This document shows, piece after piece, positions 1 to 6,308 of a stretch of 12,214 nt of DNA. The stretch spans positions 1-12,214 of the forward strand of contig CAZMRG010000098.1 of assembly GCA_964568655.1 (NCBI GenBank), written 5' to 3'. The notes beneath the pieces are model-generated. The model was not told the DNA's origin. It saw only the letters and a list, made by a program, of their open reading frames with translations, and did no database searches. Position numbers and translations under genes: made by a program. The DNA is from CAWFKW01 sp964568655. Lineage in GTDB: Bacteria > Bacteroidota > Ignavibacteria > Tepidaquicellales > OLB5. Each line of letters opens with the position of its first letter. The first letter of the stretch is position 1.

Positions 1-35
1 AATGAACTTATTTTAAAGAAATTTCTTCTGTTCAT
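1..35 (-). CDS. 5' end of an exported protein with twin-arginine (Tat) signal (partial, runs off left edge)
   Basis: On the minus strand an ATG at 35-33 opens a frame reading MNRRNFFKISS before the window ends. The N-R-R-N-F-F-K stretch fits the twin-arginine signal consensus (S/T-R-R-x-F-L-K), so the product is probably exported folded, often with a bound cofactor. It starts 14 bases after the stop of the DUF3570 gene, in the same direction, so it should be the next gene of that operon. DUF3570/DUF4266 genes are often neighboured by an ApbE-type FAD:protein FMN transferase, which would suit an exported flavoenzyme, but 11 residues cannot identify the family. A start nearer the stop (ATG at 50-48) is closed after two codons by TAA, which supports the ATG at 35. 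Confidence 0.5.
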   Translation of the reverse strand, partial: MNRRNFFKISS

Positions 36-49
36 AATTTATTATTTCA

Positions 50-1234
50 TTAAAAATTATACCTTATACCAATACTGAAGAGCGAAGCCCAAAGTGTTTG
101 AAGGTCGCTGAACCAGTCCGGCGAATCAGTGTATCTTCTGTAAACTCCCGCTGAACCTGTCAGCGACAATTTATCATTTGTCAAAAATCCGGAATTCTTA
201 TTGCCTCTCAGTACAAAATTGAATACTAATTCGTCGGAATATCCCGAATTCAGCTGCCCTTCTACGGTCATATACTGCTCCACCTGCGTATAAACCGGCT
301 TGAAGAAATATGCCCTTGTTTGAAGGTAATGACGGATTTCCATGGAGCCTGAAAACTGGGGATTAAAATTCTTTGAGAGCTTTGCCGATATTGTATTCGA
401 TTTCACGTCCCATGTATCCCAGTAATATTTGTATCCCAGCTGAAGTGAGACCTTTTTACTCAACCCGATATTTGTTCTCATCCCTATAGCTCTCCTGATC
501 CTTGATTCGGGCTCAACCGGTTCAAGTGTACGAAAACTGGAACTATCGACAATTATTCTTACAACCTGGTATCCGTCAAGCATATAACCCTCAACATCCG
601 AATATGATGCATCTATCTGGGTGATCACACTCTTGGAAAGTATTTGCGTCAGCTCAGCGCTTATTGTAGATGTGTTGCGATTATTAGTCCACTTCCATAT
701 TTGCGGGAAGACTTTATCAAGGCTTCGGAGAAAGCTCAATTGTACTATAGTGTTTTTCTTCGCAAACGGGTAAGTTAAAGAACCAACAAATGTTTTTGAA
801 GAATAATCGTGCTCTATACTGTAATTTCCCGTTAAAGAAAATAGGCCTTCGGCAATTTTTTGATTGATACCAAGCCCTAGTTCATGGCGCCATTCATCAG
901 GCGTGTTATCGCCGCCGCCTGTTTTCTTAGTCGTTGCAGAAGTTATCCCGTCAACCTGGAAATTAGCTTTCATCGAAGCGGCGGTTATTATGTCGGATAA
1001 ATATCTGGCAGTGATCCCCGTGCCGCTGGAGAGTTTTTTGTTTAATGTAATTTCCGGATAAATAACCGTCACCCCGAAATTATCAAAATATGAATTTATT
1101 CTGGCGTCAAGCTCGTTTTCAGGAACATCCTGTGAATAAGCCTGCGAAGCCCAGGCAAAAATTGAAAATAAAATAAATAGAAAACAACAATTCCTGGAAT
1201 TAGCCACAGCCGCAGCCTCCGCTTTGCGAACCAT
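50..1234 (-). CDS. DUF3570 family outer-membrane beta-barrel protein
   Basis: The 394-residue product has a basic N-terminus, a hydrophobic stretch at about residues 16-33 and a likely signal peptidase site before Q35. The mature part is an alternating polar/aromatic pattern typical of outer-membrane beta strands and ends in the aromatic residue F394 (GIRYNF), the usual C-terminal barrel signature. The opening mature segment (DNFGVTVIYPEITLNK, then TGITARYLSDIITAAS and VDGITSATT) matches what I know of DUF3570. Two short segments, D81-IITAAS and D95-GITSAT, resemble the Dxx(S/T)(G/S)A(S/T) motif to which ApbE attaches FMN. The start is uncertain: ATG at 1234 overlaps the DUF4266 gene by 35 bases, while GTG at 1207 (residue 10) would give an 8-base overlap and a more compact signal peptide. 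Either way translation is probably coupled to the upstream gene. The molecular function of the family is not established. Confidence 0.85.
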   Translation of the reverse strand: MVRKAEAAAVANSRNCCFLFILFSIFAWASQAYSQDVPENELDARINSYFDNFGVTVIYPEITLNKKLSSGTGITARYLSDIITAASMKANFQVDGITSATTKKTGGGDNTPDEWRHELGLGINQKIAEGLFSLTGNYSIEHDYSSKTFVGSLTYPFAKKNTIVQLSFLRSLDKVFPQIWKWTNNRNTSTISAELTQILSKSVITQIDASYSDVEGYMLDGYQVVRIIVDSSSFRTLEPVEPESRIRRAIGMRTNIGLSKKVSLQLGYKYYWDTWDVKSNTISAKLSKNFNPQFSGSMEIRHYLQTRAYFFKPVYTQVEQYMTVEGQLNSGYSDELVFNFVLRGNKNSGFLTNDKLSLTGSAGVYRRYTDSPDWFSDLQTLWASLFSIGIRYNF

Positions 1235-1424
1235 CGCCGCCTTCTGTGCCTTCTCTTATAAAGAGGAAATGAAGCTGCGCTCCTTTTTCCATCGGGTTCT
1301 CATCGAACATCATATTTGGGTCAGAAAGCCTTTCTCTTTCCCACGGCTGAACTACTGCGCACCCGCCGATAAAAAGCGGAAACAAGATCAGGAATAACAA
1401 AAATAACTTTGACTTTAACCTCAT
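1200..1424 (-). CDS. DUF4266 mini-lipoprotein with Gly/Cys tail
   Basis: A 74-residue protein. It has a basic N-terminus (MRLKSK), a hydrophobic core and a lipobox ending IGGC, so C22 should be lipidated after cleavage. The short mature part contains VQPWERERLSDPNMMF, typical of DUF4266, then an acidic/Gly-rich linker and a tail GGCGCG with two cysteines at 71 and 73. It starts 3 bases past the stop of the thioredoxin gene and its end overlaps the start of the DUF3570 gene. This order of thioredoxin, DUF4266 and DUF3570 is, as far as I recall, a recurrent cluster in Bacteroidota and Proteobacteria. The role is unknown. The tail cysteines could be a thiol substrate of the neighbouring thioredoxin or a metal/cofactor ligand; this is inference. 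Confidence 0.85.
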   Translation of the reverse strand: MRLKSKLFLLFLILFPLFIGGCAVVQPWERERLSDPNMMFDENPMEKGAQLHFLFIREGTEGGDGSQSGGCGCG

Positions 1425-1427
1425 ATA

Positions 1428-1922
1428 TTATTTCGTCAGAAGTTCCTTTACTGTTTTATCAAGCTTATCTTTCAGGTCGTCGTTATAACCGACTTCCTTG
1501 TATTTAATAACGCCGTCCCGGTTTATTACAACTGTTGTGGGCATACCTTCCACATTATATAGAGGAGGGATCTTCGACTCGCTGTCAAATATCAGTGGGA
1601 AAGTAATATCTTCATTTATTGCATTCTGGAACTCTCTCATTTTATCTATTTGTGTATCAACGTTGATCCCGATTATCAATAATGAATCAGCGGTGTGATC
1701 ATTATACAACTGAATCAGATGCGGCATTGATTTTTTACACGGCACGCACCAGCTTGCCCAAAAATCAAGCACAACTACTTTTCCTTTTAAGTCTGAAAGT
1801 TTTATTGAATTGCCGTTTAAGTCTTTTGCAGAAAAATCAGGCGCCTTGGAATTAACATCCTGCGAAAAACATCTAATTGAAAAGAATACTGCAATAAAGC
1901 AAAGAAAAAAGATTCTCGTCAT
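1428..1922 (-). CDS. TlpA/ResA-like thioredoxin-fold protein, exported
   Basis: From the ATG at 1922 the product is 164 residues. It has a signal peptide (MTRIFFLCFIAVFFSIRCFS, then Q21), the AhpC/TSA-like opening KAPDFSAKDLNGNSIKLSDL, the active site W58-C59-V-P-C62 inside VLDFWASWCVPCKKSMP, and the cis-proline loop EGMPTT with P128. This is the TlpA/ResA/DsbE pattern: a membrane-side thiol-disulfide oxidoreductase that reduces disulfides in the periplasm. A longer in-frame ATG at 1994 exists, but it would bury the signal peptide behind 24 residues and overlap the upstream cytochrome gene by 59 bases, so 1922 is preferred (13-base gap). It could reduce apocytochrome cysteines of the upstream CxxCH protein or the cysteine tail of the DUF4266 lipoprotein. 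Confidence 0.9.
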   Translation of the reverse strand: MTRIFFLCFIAVFFSIRCFSQDVNSKAPDFSAKDLNGNSIKLSDLKGKVVVLDFWASWCVPCKKSMPHLIQLYNDHTADSLLIIGINVDTQIDKMREFQNAINEDITFPLIFDSESKIPPLYNVEGMPTTVVINRDGVIKYKEVGYNDDLKDKLDKTVKELLTK

Positions 1923-1935
1923 TTTGTTCGTATTT

Positions 1936-2241
1936 TTAATGTTTGCTGCCGCCGTTGCCGTTATTGCCTTCCCAGATATTTGAGTGGCACTCATAACATG
2001 ACTGAGTTACGACAAGAGTTCCGTTTGAATTATAAACGCCGCCTTTAAGATCCTGTCCATGGCATGTTTGGCACCCATCGGCGCTCTCGCCCCTGCGAAT
2101 TGATGCATGGAAAAATCCTCCGAAACTTGAAGTATGGTCCGACGGCAGGTTTGCCTTTGAAGAAGGAGATACTATCATACTGCATGCGGAATAAAGAACC
2201 AATAGAAAACCAAAACTTATGTACAGCAGAATATATCTCAT
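1936..2241 (-). CDS. Small two-haem c-type cytochrome lipoprotein
   Basis: A 101-residue protein from the ATG at 2241. The signal peptide MRYILLYISFGFLLVLYSAC carries a lipobox, so C20 is probably lipidated. Two haem-c attachment motifs follow: CQTCH (C57, C60, H61), continuing into CHGQDLKGG as in many cytochrome c domains, and CYECH (C82, C85, H86). H36 and H45 are available as distal haem ligands. The C-terminus is a Gly/Asn-rich tail. A longer frame would need a TTG at 2298 and put 19 unlikely residues before the signal, so 2241 is chosen; its leader is A/T-rich with no Shine-Dalgarno. It is the first gene of the minus-strand set that continues with the thioredoxin, DUF4266 and DUF3570 genes. 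It is likely an envelope electron carrier; its partners are not shown by the sequence. Confidence 0.8.
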   Translation of the reverse strand: MRYILLYISFGFLLVLYSACSMIVSPSSKANLPSDHTSSFGGFFHASIRRGESADGCQTCHGQDLKGGVYNSNGTLVVTQSCYECHSNIWEGNNGNGGSKH

Positions 2242-2293
2242 ATTTTGAATTTGCGTTAAAACAAAATTAGAACTAACTGAGCTTATAAAAAAT

Positions 2294-2303
2294 GACAATT
2301 GTC
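2294..2303. repeat. Perfect palindrome GACAATTGTC
   Basis: GACAATTGTC equals its own reverse complement. It lies about 50-60 bases upstream of the cytochrome start on the minus strand, a plausible operator position. The preceding AT pair makes an ATGACAA heptamer that recurs at 2378. A 10-base palindrome can occur by chance in AT-rich DNA, so the regulatory reading is only a suggestion. Confidence 0.4.
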
Positions 2304-2329
2304 GTGAATAATCGTATTTTTACATTTTT

Positions 2330-2349
2330 TTACAATTATTGAATTGTAA
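2330..2349. repeat. Inverted repeat TTACAATT-ATTG-AATTGTAA
   Basis: The two 8-base arms (2330-2337 and 2342-2349) are exact reverse complements around a 4-base spacer. All but two pairs are A-T, so it would be a weak hairpin; a dimeric regulator site is more likely than a terminator. It lies about 90-110 bases upstream of the cytochrome-led operon. Confidence 0.4.
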
Positions 2350-2663
2350 TAACTAAATATCCTGAATTTATGCGCAAATGACAACATTTCCGGTCATGTT
2401 GATATTACTTCTATTAACTCCTGTTGACTAATTCAGGTTCTTAAAAAATATCACCTTTTTTAATATTTGTATCAAACATTTGGCGGCCGGCATTTGAAAA
2501 CCCATTACAATCTAATATCTATAAGTTATTAATTTATGCTTTTTTATGTCTAAGATTTTTAATAGTTTGCGCTTTCCTGTAATTAATCCCCTGTCAATAA
2601 GATATATTGAGCAACTATTGAATAGACACTAAAAAAACCAAAAACAAAATTAAATTGAATAAA

Positions 2664-3326
2664 ATGAAAGCAATTACATTCCTGATGAAAAAAATCGCGG
2701 CAGTCGCTTTATTGTTTGCTGTTTTTATAATCAGTTGCGGCAAACAGGATGACGCTCCAAAAACAGACAACAAAGATACAGCCAAGGTTATTGAAACTAA
2801 GAAAGTTGAGCTTCCTACTTCAGCCCATATTGTATTTGACGTAACAGGGGACCGCGTCGGGACAGATGATGCTTACATGACCGGGAAGAAATTCCGCCAG
2901 GTAATGGATGTTAAGATCGGCGGCATAATGAAAAAAATAACTTTGATATCGGACGGTTCGATATTTTATCTTATTTCGGAATCCGGCGGGAAAAAATTAG
3001 GAATAAAAATGCCGCTCGATAGCAGTAAAGATTTTACTTTGAAGAAAAGCCCGGGCGAAGATTTCGAAGACCTGGTTTCCAGGCTGAACAGTTTCCCAAC
3101 CGTAGGCTCAGAGGTTATTCTGGGAAATTCATGCGAGTTGAAAATAACCCCGCATAAAGATACAATGGCTGTATACCAGGGATTCCCGCTCAAAGCAAAT
3201 TTCCGAAGCAAGGGTTTTTATATGATCGCGACAAAGTTTGAACCTAACCCGAAGATTACCGACGACATGTTTGTTCCGCCAACCGGAGTCGATTTTATCG
3301 ATTTCAGTATGATGAGAAGAAGATAA
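2664..3326 (+). CDS. Lipoprotein of unknown function, possible LolA/DUF4412-like fold
   Basis: From the ATG at 2664 the product is 220 residues: a signal peptide with lipobox FIISC (C25 lipidated), a charged Asp/Lys linker, then a soluble domain of about 170 residues rich in beta strands. The pattern (a strand describing a measured quantity, GKKFRQVMDVKIGG, SDGSIFYLISESGGKK, then GNSCELKITP and a closing KFEPNPKITDDMFVPP) resembles LolA/LppX-type or DUF4412 proteins that bind lipid in a beta-sheet cradle. The similarity is by impression only. ATG at 2685 gives an equally good signal peptide (MKKIAAVALL...), and a TTG at 2655 extends it by three residues. The gene stands alone and is followed by a strong terminator, so it appears monocistronic. 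Confidence 0.8.
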   Translation: MKAITFLMKKIAAVALLFAVFIISCGKQDDAPKTDNKDTAKVIETKKVELPTSAHIVFDVTGDRVGTDDAYMTGKKFRQVMDVKIGGIMKKITLISDGSIFYLISESGGKKLGIKMPLDSSKDFTLKKSPGEDFEDLVSRLNSFPTVGSEVILGNSCELKITPHKDTMAVYQGFPLKANFRSKGFYMIATKFEPNPKITDDMFVPPTGVDFIDFSMMRRR

Positions 3327-3371
3327 AAGAAATGAAATAACAATTTTGAAGAGCCGGGATGTAATTATATT

Positions 3372-3400
3372 AAAGGGTGTTCCATCAGAACACCCTTTTT
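3372..3400. terminator. Intrinsic terminator between convergent genes
   Basis: An 11-base perfect stem, AAAGGGTGTTC (3372-3382) pairing with GAACACCCTTT (3388-3398), has a 5-base loop and is followed by a T run to 3400 on the plus strand. It lies 45 bases after the lipoprotein stop. On the minus strand the hairpin is followed by TTTAATATAATT, so it may also stop transcription of the DUF899 gene that ends at 3410. It is the clearest terminator in the window. Confidence 0.85.
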
Positions 3401-3409
3401 GCTTTCAAT

Positions 3410-4102
3410 TTATTTTTCGTATGAATGTCTCGGGTACCAGTCATTGCCCCTGCCTTCAGGCGTGTAATCGTAGATATTCCATAAAGGCCAGATCATATCA
3501 ACATGACGCCCATCCTGCCCTTTCTCGGACGGCACATACAATAACTCGGTAGATATAAAATGAAATATTCCATCCGCAGTTTTTCTGAATACATTAAGGG
3601 CCGGCCATTGTCCGCCTTTTTCATTTTCGGAAAAGTAATCATTGTTATAGCTGTTCTTGCCGGATGATAGAAATCTCAGCTTGTGCCAGCCCTTTTTATC
3701 GATCCATTCTTTCATTTTGTGTACATCTGACTTGGCAACAGCCACAAAATTCAGCCTGTCGTTAACATGATAAACCATGCCGTTGATCCCGTCCATTATA
3801 GATGAACAGCTGGTGCAGGGCGATTTATCGTTCGGGCCGAACATAAAACTGTAAACAACTAGCGTATCTTTGCCGGGCTTAAAAAGTTCCGATAATTTGG
3901 TTTGTTTAACTTTGCCGTCCGGCTCCAGTTCTTCAAACACATAATCTTCTTTTAACTTTCCGCCTAAGGGCATTTCCCTTCGCAAAGCGGCTACTTCCTC
4001 GATTTTCTTTCTCAGTTCTATTTCAGCTTCAAGAACTTTATCGCGCGCTTCTCTGTACGCTGCGCTTTCATTTGGAAATTGTTTGTTATGCAGGCTGCTC
4101 AT
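3410..4102 (-). CDS. DUF899 family thioredoxin-like protein
   Basis: The 230-residue product has no signal peptide and is probably cytoplasmic. It opens with a helical Glu/Lys/Arg-rich segment (about residues 15-42), then the family-typical RREMPLGGKLKEDYVFE, a beta-strand run LVVYSFMFGP and the P95-C-T-S-C99 motif in the thioredoxin active-site position. It later has NDYFSENEKGGQWPALNVF and a Trp/Tyr-rich end (DMIWPLWNIYDYTPEGRG). This order matches DUF899, whose members are called thioredoxin-like or dithiol-disulfide isomerase-like on fold grounds; substrates are not known. The start ATG at 4102 is the only in-frame choice near the family start. It is convergent with the upstream lipoprotein and shares the terminator at 3372-3400. 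Confidence 0.9.
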   Translation of the reverse strand: MSSLHNKQFPNESAAYREARDKVLEAEIELRKKIEEVAALRREMPLGGKLKEDYVFEELEPDGKVKQTKLSELFKPGKDTLVVYSFMFGPNDKSPCTSCSSIMDGINGMVYHVNDRLNFVAVAKSDVHKMKEWIDKKGWHKLRFLSSGKNSYNNDYFSENEKGGQWPALNVFRKTADGIFHFISTELLYVPSEKGQDGRHVDMIWPLWNIYDYTPEGRGNDWYPRHSYEK

Positions 4103-4414
4103 GATACAATTAAATTAAGTTATTTTTAATATTAACGATTCCTAATTGCAATTTAAGACAATTTTCTTTAAAATTAAACCGTGAGGTCAAAACTAACGGC
4201 AGCTAAAAATGTAAGAATTACGCGATAAACGCAACAAAGTACATTATTTTGATATATTCTCAATTCCCTGGACCCAGAGCTTTCCCGAATCCTAACAAAC
4301 TACTTAACATTCCTAACAATTCTTTATTGTGCCTAACCTTGCGGTAATCAAATCAAAACTTTCTCCTAAACTTAACATAATATTAAATTCACAAGGTATG
4401 GCTTTATTTGTGCT
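4103..4414. promoter_or_regulatory. Gene-free divergent region before the glycan operon
   Basis: This 312-base stretch lies between the DUF899 gene (minus) and the first gene of the long plus-strand operon, so it must hold a promoter for that operon unless transcription starts inside it. No coding frame with a plausible start was seen. No standard -35/-10 pair is convincing. The right half (4291-4371) holds CCTAAC repeats, listed separately. An ATG at 4398 opens a frame different from the operon's first gene and is not credited. Confidence 0.5.
4291..4371 (+). repeat. CCTAAC repeats at about two-turn spacing
   Basis: CCTAAC occurs at 4291-4296, 4312-4317 and 4332-4337, with starts 21 and 20 bases apart; a near copy CCTAAAC occurs at 4365-4371. 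The first two share the longer core TCCTAACAA (4290 is T). ACTTAACAT at 4302-4310 recurs at 4370-4378 as ACTTAACAT, again in the same direction. Regular spacing near two helical turns, 40-120 bases upstream of a long operon, suggests binding sites for an activator or repressor on one face of the DNA. Confidence 0.45.
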
Positions 4415-5482
4415 ATGGCAACTAACCTATCGGGGAAGAAAAAGGCGCTATTCATCTGCGGGTCCAATAACCAAACCACTATGATGCACGAGATCTCAGG
4501 TCATCTTGATGATTTCGATTGTTACTTCACACCATATTATTGCGATGGATTTTTAAAGATACTATACAATGCAGGACTTCTGGATTTCTCAGTAGCGGGG
4601 AAGCGTTTCCAGGATGAAGCCGTTTTATATATTTTAACAAAAGGATTAAAACTCGACTTCGAAGGAAGAAATAATGATTATGATATAATAATCACCTGCT
4701 CTGACCTTGTGGTACAGAAAAACATAAGATCTAAAAAGATCGTTCTTGTACAGGAAGGTATGACCGATCCTGAGAATTTTATTTATCATCTTGTAAGAAC
4801 ATTAAGAATGCCAAGGTACCTTGCAAGCACTGCGACCACCGGACTCTCACACCGTTATGATGCGTTTTGCGTCGCATCCGCAGGATACAGGGATCATTTT
4901 GCCTCAAAAGGCGTAAACCCTGATAAAGTAATTGTCACCGGCATCCCGAACTTTGATAACGTATCAAAATTCCTGAATAATACTTTTCCGCATAATGATT
5001 TTGTACTGGCGGCTACATCAGACGCGAGAGAAACTTACAAAATTGAGAATAGGAAAAAATTTATTTTTAAATGTCTGGATATCGCTGATGGCAGGCAGCT
5101 TATATTTAAACTGCATCCAAATGAAGATTTTAAAAGAGGCGTGCGGGAAATAATCAAATATGCTCCGGGCTCGATAATATATACAGCCGGGAACGTAAAC
5201 CATATGGTTGCAAACTGCAGCGTTCTGATCACCAAGTATTCTTCCGTAGTATATGTAGGGCTTTCCCTGGGAAAAGAAGTTTATTCCGATTTCAAAGTGG
5301 ATCGCTTAAGGGAACTTACCCCCGTTCAAAACGGCGGAACCTCCGGCAAAAATATTTCTTTCGTTTGCAGGGCGCTTGCTGAAGGTAATAAGATTTGTCC
5401 GGATGAAGTACAGGACAGATTTAATCAGGATGCCGAAAATTATGACTATTCTAAATTGTCAGATTCATTGATCGGGGCTTAG
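4415..5482 (+). CDS. GT-B-type transferase, CDP-glycerol glycerophosphotransferase-like
   Basis: A 355-residue soluble protein built as two Rossmann-like halves. The N-terminal half begins KKALFICGSNNQTTMMHEI and includes VLVQEGMTDP. The C-terminal half begins near GVNPDKVIVTGIPNFDNV and holds the motif L-H234-P-N-E-D (residues 233-238) and TKYSSVVYVGLSLGKEV at 273-289. In the TagF/CDP-glycerol glycerophosphotransferase and UDP-GlcNAc 2-epimerase superfamily this HP.E and S-S-x-x-x-x-x-x-x-G-K pair binds the phosphate and ribose of a nucleotide donor. It is first in the operon and could transfer the CMP-activated sugar made by the following genes; that assignment is inference. A 2-epimerase-type role is an alternative. 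The ATG at 4415 has no Shine-Dalgarno. Confidence 0.65.
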   Translation: MATNLSGKKKALFICGSNNQTTMMHEISGHLDDFDCYFTPYYCDGFLKILYNAGLLDFSVAGKRFQDEAVLYILTKGLKLDFEGRNNDYDIIITCSDLVVQKNIRSKKIVLVQEGMTDPENFIYHLVRTLRMPRYLASTATTGLSHRYDAFCVASAGYRDHFASKGVNPDKVIVTGIPNFDNVSKFLNNTFPHNDFVLAATSDARETYKIENRKKFIFKCLDIADGRQLIFKLHPNEDFKRGVREIIKYAPGSIIYTAGNVNHMVANCSVLITKYSSVVYVGLSLGKEVYSDFKVDRLRELTPVQNGGTSGKNISFVCRALAEGNKICPDEVQDRFNQDAENYDYSKLSDSLIGA

Positions 5483-5485
5483 ATA

Positions 5486-6307
5486 ATGGGAAACAAAATT
5501 CAAAAAATATTAACGGTTATACAGGCGCGGACTTCATCATCAAGGCTGCCGGGGAAAGTTATGCTTAAGGCGCTGGATAGATCGTTATTATCATTAATGG
5601 TCGAAAGAGTCCTCCGTTCGCGCCTTGCAGGAGCTGTTGTTGTAGCCACAACCGGAGAGCCTGAAGATGATATAATTGAAGAGCTTTGCGATAAAGAGGG
5701 CATAAATTGTTTTAGAGGAAATAAAACTGATCTGCTCGACAGGCACTATAAAGCGGCTATAGAGTATGATGCGGATATTGTTGTAAAAGTACCTTCTGAT
5801 TGCCCGCTTATAGATCATACTATAATAGATAAGGTCCTTGATTTTTACTTAAAACATATAAATGACTATGATTATGTAAGTAATCTGCATCCCGCTACAT
5901 ATCCCGACGGCAACGACGTCGAAGCGTTTTCATTTTCAGCGCTGCATGACGCTTGGAAGAATGCGGCAAAAGACTATGAACGGGAGCACACAACTCCTTT
6001 TATTTGGGATAATCCTGCCAGGTTCGCAATCGGCAACGTAGAATGTGATAACAAGGAGCTGGATTATTCTTCAACACACAGGTGGACCTTAGATTATGAA
6101 GAAGACTTTAAGTTCATAAAATCAGTTTATGAAGAACTATACCCGTTTAATCCTGATTTTAGAATGTCCGATATACTGTGCCTGGTTGAAAGCCGCCCAT
6201 ATTTAAAATCAATTAATGAAAAGCTTGCTGGTATCAACTGGTACAGGCTTCACAAAAACGAATTAAAAACAATTAAACCTGTTTCAGGTAAACAAATGGC
6301 ATTTTAA
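5486..6307 (+). CDS. SpsF/CMP-Kdo-synthetase-like cytidylyltransferase
   Basis: The 273-residue protein opens with ILTVIQARTSSSRLPGKVML, the nucleotide-binding loop of the SpsF (COG1861) branch of CMP-sugar synthetases. VVVATTGEPEDD, CFRGNKTDLLDRHYKA and VVKVPSDCPLID follow; the S-D-C-P-L-I-D segment is the metal/CTP site of the fold. The C-terminal third (EREHTTPFIWDNPARF, then STHRWTLDYEEDF) is typical of SpsF proteins found with NeuB and HemL-like genes in polysaccharide clusters. The expected reaction is CTP plus a 2-keto-3-deoxy acid sugar giving a CMP-sugar and pyrophosphate; the real substrate is not shown. It begins 3 bases after the preceding stop, so cotranslation is likely. Confidence 0.85.
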   Translation: MGNKIQKILTVIQARTSSSRLPGKVMLKALDRSLLSLMVERVLRSRLAGAVVVATTGEPEDDIIEELCDKEGINCFRGNKTDLLDRHYKAAIEYDADIVVKVPSDCPLIDHTIIDKVLDFYLKHINDYDYVSNLHPATYPDGNDVEAFSFSALHDAWKNAAKDYEREHTTPFIWDNPARFAIGNVECDNKELDYSSTHRWTLDYEEDFKFIKSVYEELYPFNPDFRMSDILCLVESRPYLKSINEKLAGINWYRLHKNELKTIKPVSGKQMAF

Positions 6308-6308
6308 T

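Larger units (their letters stand above)
2242..2663. promoter_or_regulatory. Gene-free divergent control region with AT-rich dyads
   Basis: This 422-base, strongly AT-rich stretch separates the cytochrome-led operon on the minus strand from the lipoprotein gene on the plus strand, so promoters for both should lie here. I see no convincing coding frame and no clear sigma-70 or Bacteroidota-type (TTTG / TAnnTTTG) promoter pair. It does hold a 10-base perfect palindrome (2294-2303), an 8+8 inverted repeat (2330-2349), and a looser ATGAC...GTCAT dyad at 2378-2397. The sequence ATGACAA occurs twice, at 2292-2298 and 2378-2384. These are possible operators. Confidence 0.5.

Noticed and set aside
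1923..1994. Upstream extension of the thioredoxin to ATG 1994
   Set aside because: It would overlap the cytochrome gene by 59 bases and put 24 non-signal residues before a good signal peptide.
2424..2453. TTGACT followed about 18 bases later by ATATCA as a sigma-70 promoter
   Set aside because: The -10 element is poor, it is over 200 bases from the lipoprotein start, and this type of organism may use a different promoter consensus.
3346..3552. Plus-strand frame after the lipoprotein
   Set aside because: It runs through the terminator hairpin and into the antisense of the DUF899 gene; Cys/His/Arg-rich with no family resemblance.
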